A DNA stretch of 13,931 nucleotides from an uncultured Clostridia bacterium (GTDB lineage: Bacteria; Bacillota; Clostridia; Christensenellales; Aristaeellaceae): assembly GCA_934615235.1 (NCBI GenBank), contig CAKTTL010000076.1, forward strand, positions 1-13,931. The letters run 5' to 3'. Position 1 is the first letter of the stretch. The number at the start of each line of letters is the position of its first letter. The notes below the pieces were generated by a model, which was not told the origin of the DNA, did no database searches, and worked only from the letters and a program-made list of their open reading frames with translations. Positions 13,845 through 13,931 of this stretch are shown in pieces. Made by a program: the position numbers and the translations under genes.

Positions 13845-13931
13845 ATGAAGAGGGAAATCGTTGTTATCCTGCTGGCCGCCGCGCTGCTGAACTGCTGCGG
13901 CCTGCCCGGCGCCGCTGAAACCAACGAGACG
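13845..13931 (+). CDS. N-terminus of an exported protein (continues past right edge)
   Basis: 29 codons are visible. AAGGAGG (13829-13835) lies 9 nt before ATG 13845. The sequence MKREIVVILLAAALLNCCGL followed by PGAAETNET is a signal peptide with a probable cleavage site after 'GAA'. Cys residues at 17-18 fall inside the hydrophobic core and could mimic a lipobox, but the pattern before them (LLNCC) is imperfect. The family cannot be told from this part. It is divergent from the polymerase pseudogene. Confidence 0.7.
   Translation, partial: MKREIVVILLAAALLNCCGLPGAAETNET

Noticed and set aside
1..13931. tRNA, rRNA, CRISPR arrays, phage or plasmid genes
   Set aside because: Looked for and not seen; no cloverleaf, regular repeat-spacer pattern, integrase or replication gene is recognisable.

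Overview
The window looks like chromosomal DNA of a gut-type Clostridia (Bacillota). Strong purine-rich Shine-Dalgarno sites precede nearly every gene, GC is moderate to high, the families are typical of that class (KamA-like radical SAM protein, cytidylate-kinase-like protein, DUF4300, CUT1 sugar transporter), and promoters are of TTGACA/TATAAT type. Exported proteins carry signal peptidase I type leaders rather than lipoboxes, a habit I associate with Christensenellales-like Clostridia. That placement is an inference.

Layout. 1-780 (-): 3'-truncated DUF4300 protein with its own promoter. 781-1423: intergenic, with a perfect consensus promoter pointing right and a long leader. 1424-7165 (+): a five-gene cluster of trans-sulfuration-type PLP enzyme, extracytoplasmic sugar-binding protein, two permeases and a cytoplasmic GH29 alpha-L-fucosidase. 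It reads as uptake and intracellular hydrolysis of a fucosylated glycan or glycoconjugate. The transporter ATPase and a regulator are absent, and the PLP enzyme is unexpected. 7260-8360 (-): KamA-family radical SAM protein whose substrate-contact region departs from lysine 2,3-aminomutase, with a promoter and a dyad at the start point. 8624-8783: a 160-bp MITE-like element with perfect terminal inverted repeats, TA duplication and nested internal hairpins, which caps the next reading frame. 8772-9837 (-): a damaged ECF sigma locus, with the sigma gene frameshifted near its N-terminus and the downstream PepSY-like protein lacking its N-terminal and membrane part. 10095-10949 (+): exported two-repeat protein ending in a terminator whose loop contains the stop codon. 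10984-11595 (-): cytidylate-kinase-like protein with a perfect consensus promoter 235 nt upstream. 12269-13675 (-): Y-family DNA polymerase broken by two frameshifts and a nonsense codon. 13845-end (+): start of an exported protein.

The left half is intact and organised. The right half (about 8.6-13.7 kb) combines a mobile element with several broken genes, which suggests local decay or, for the single-base lesions, possible sequence errors. The most unusual points are the PLP enzyme inside a fucoside-uptake operon, the MITE, the KamA-like enzyme of unknown substrate, and the eroded sigma locus.
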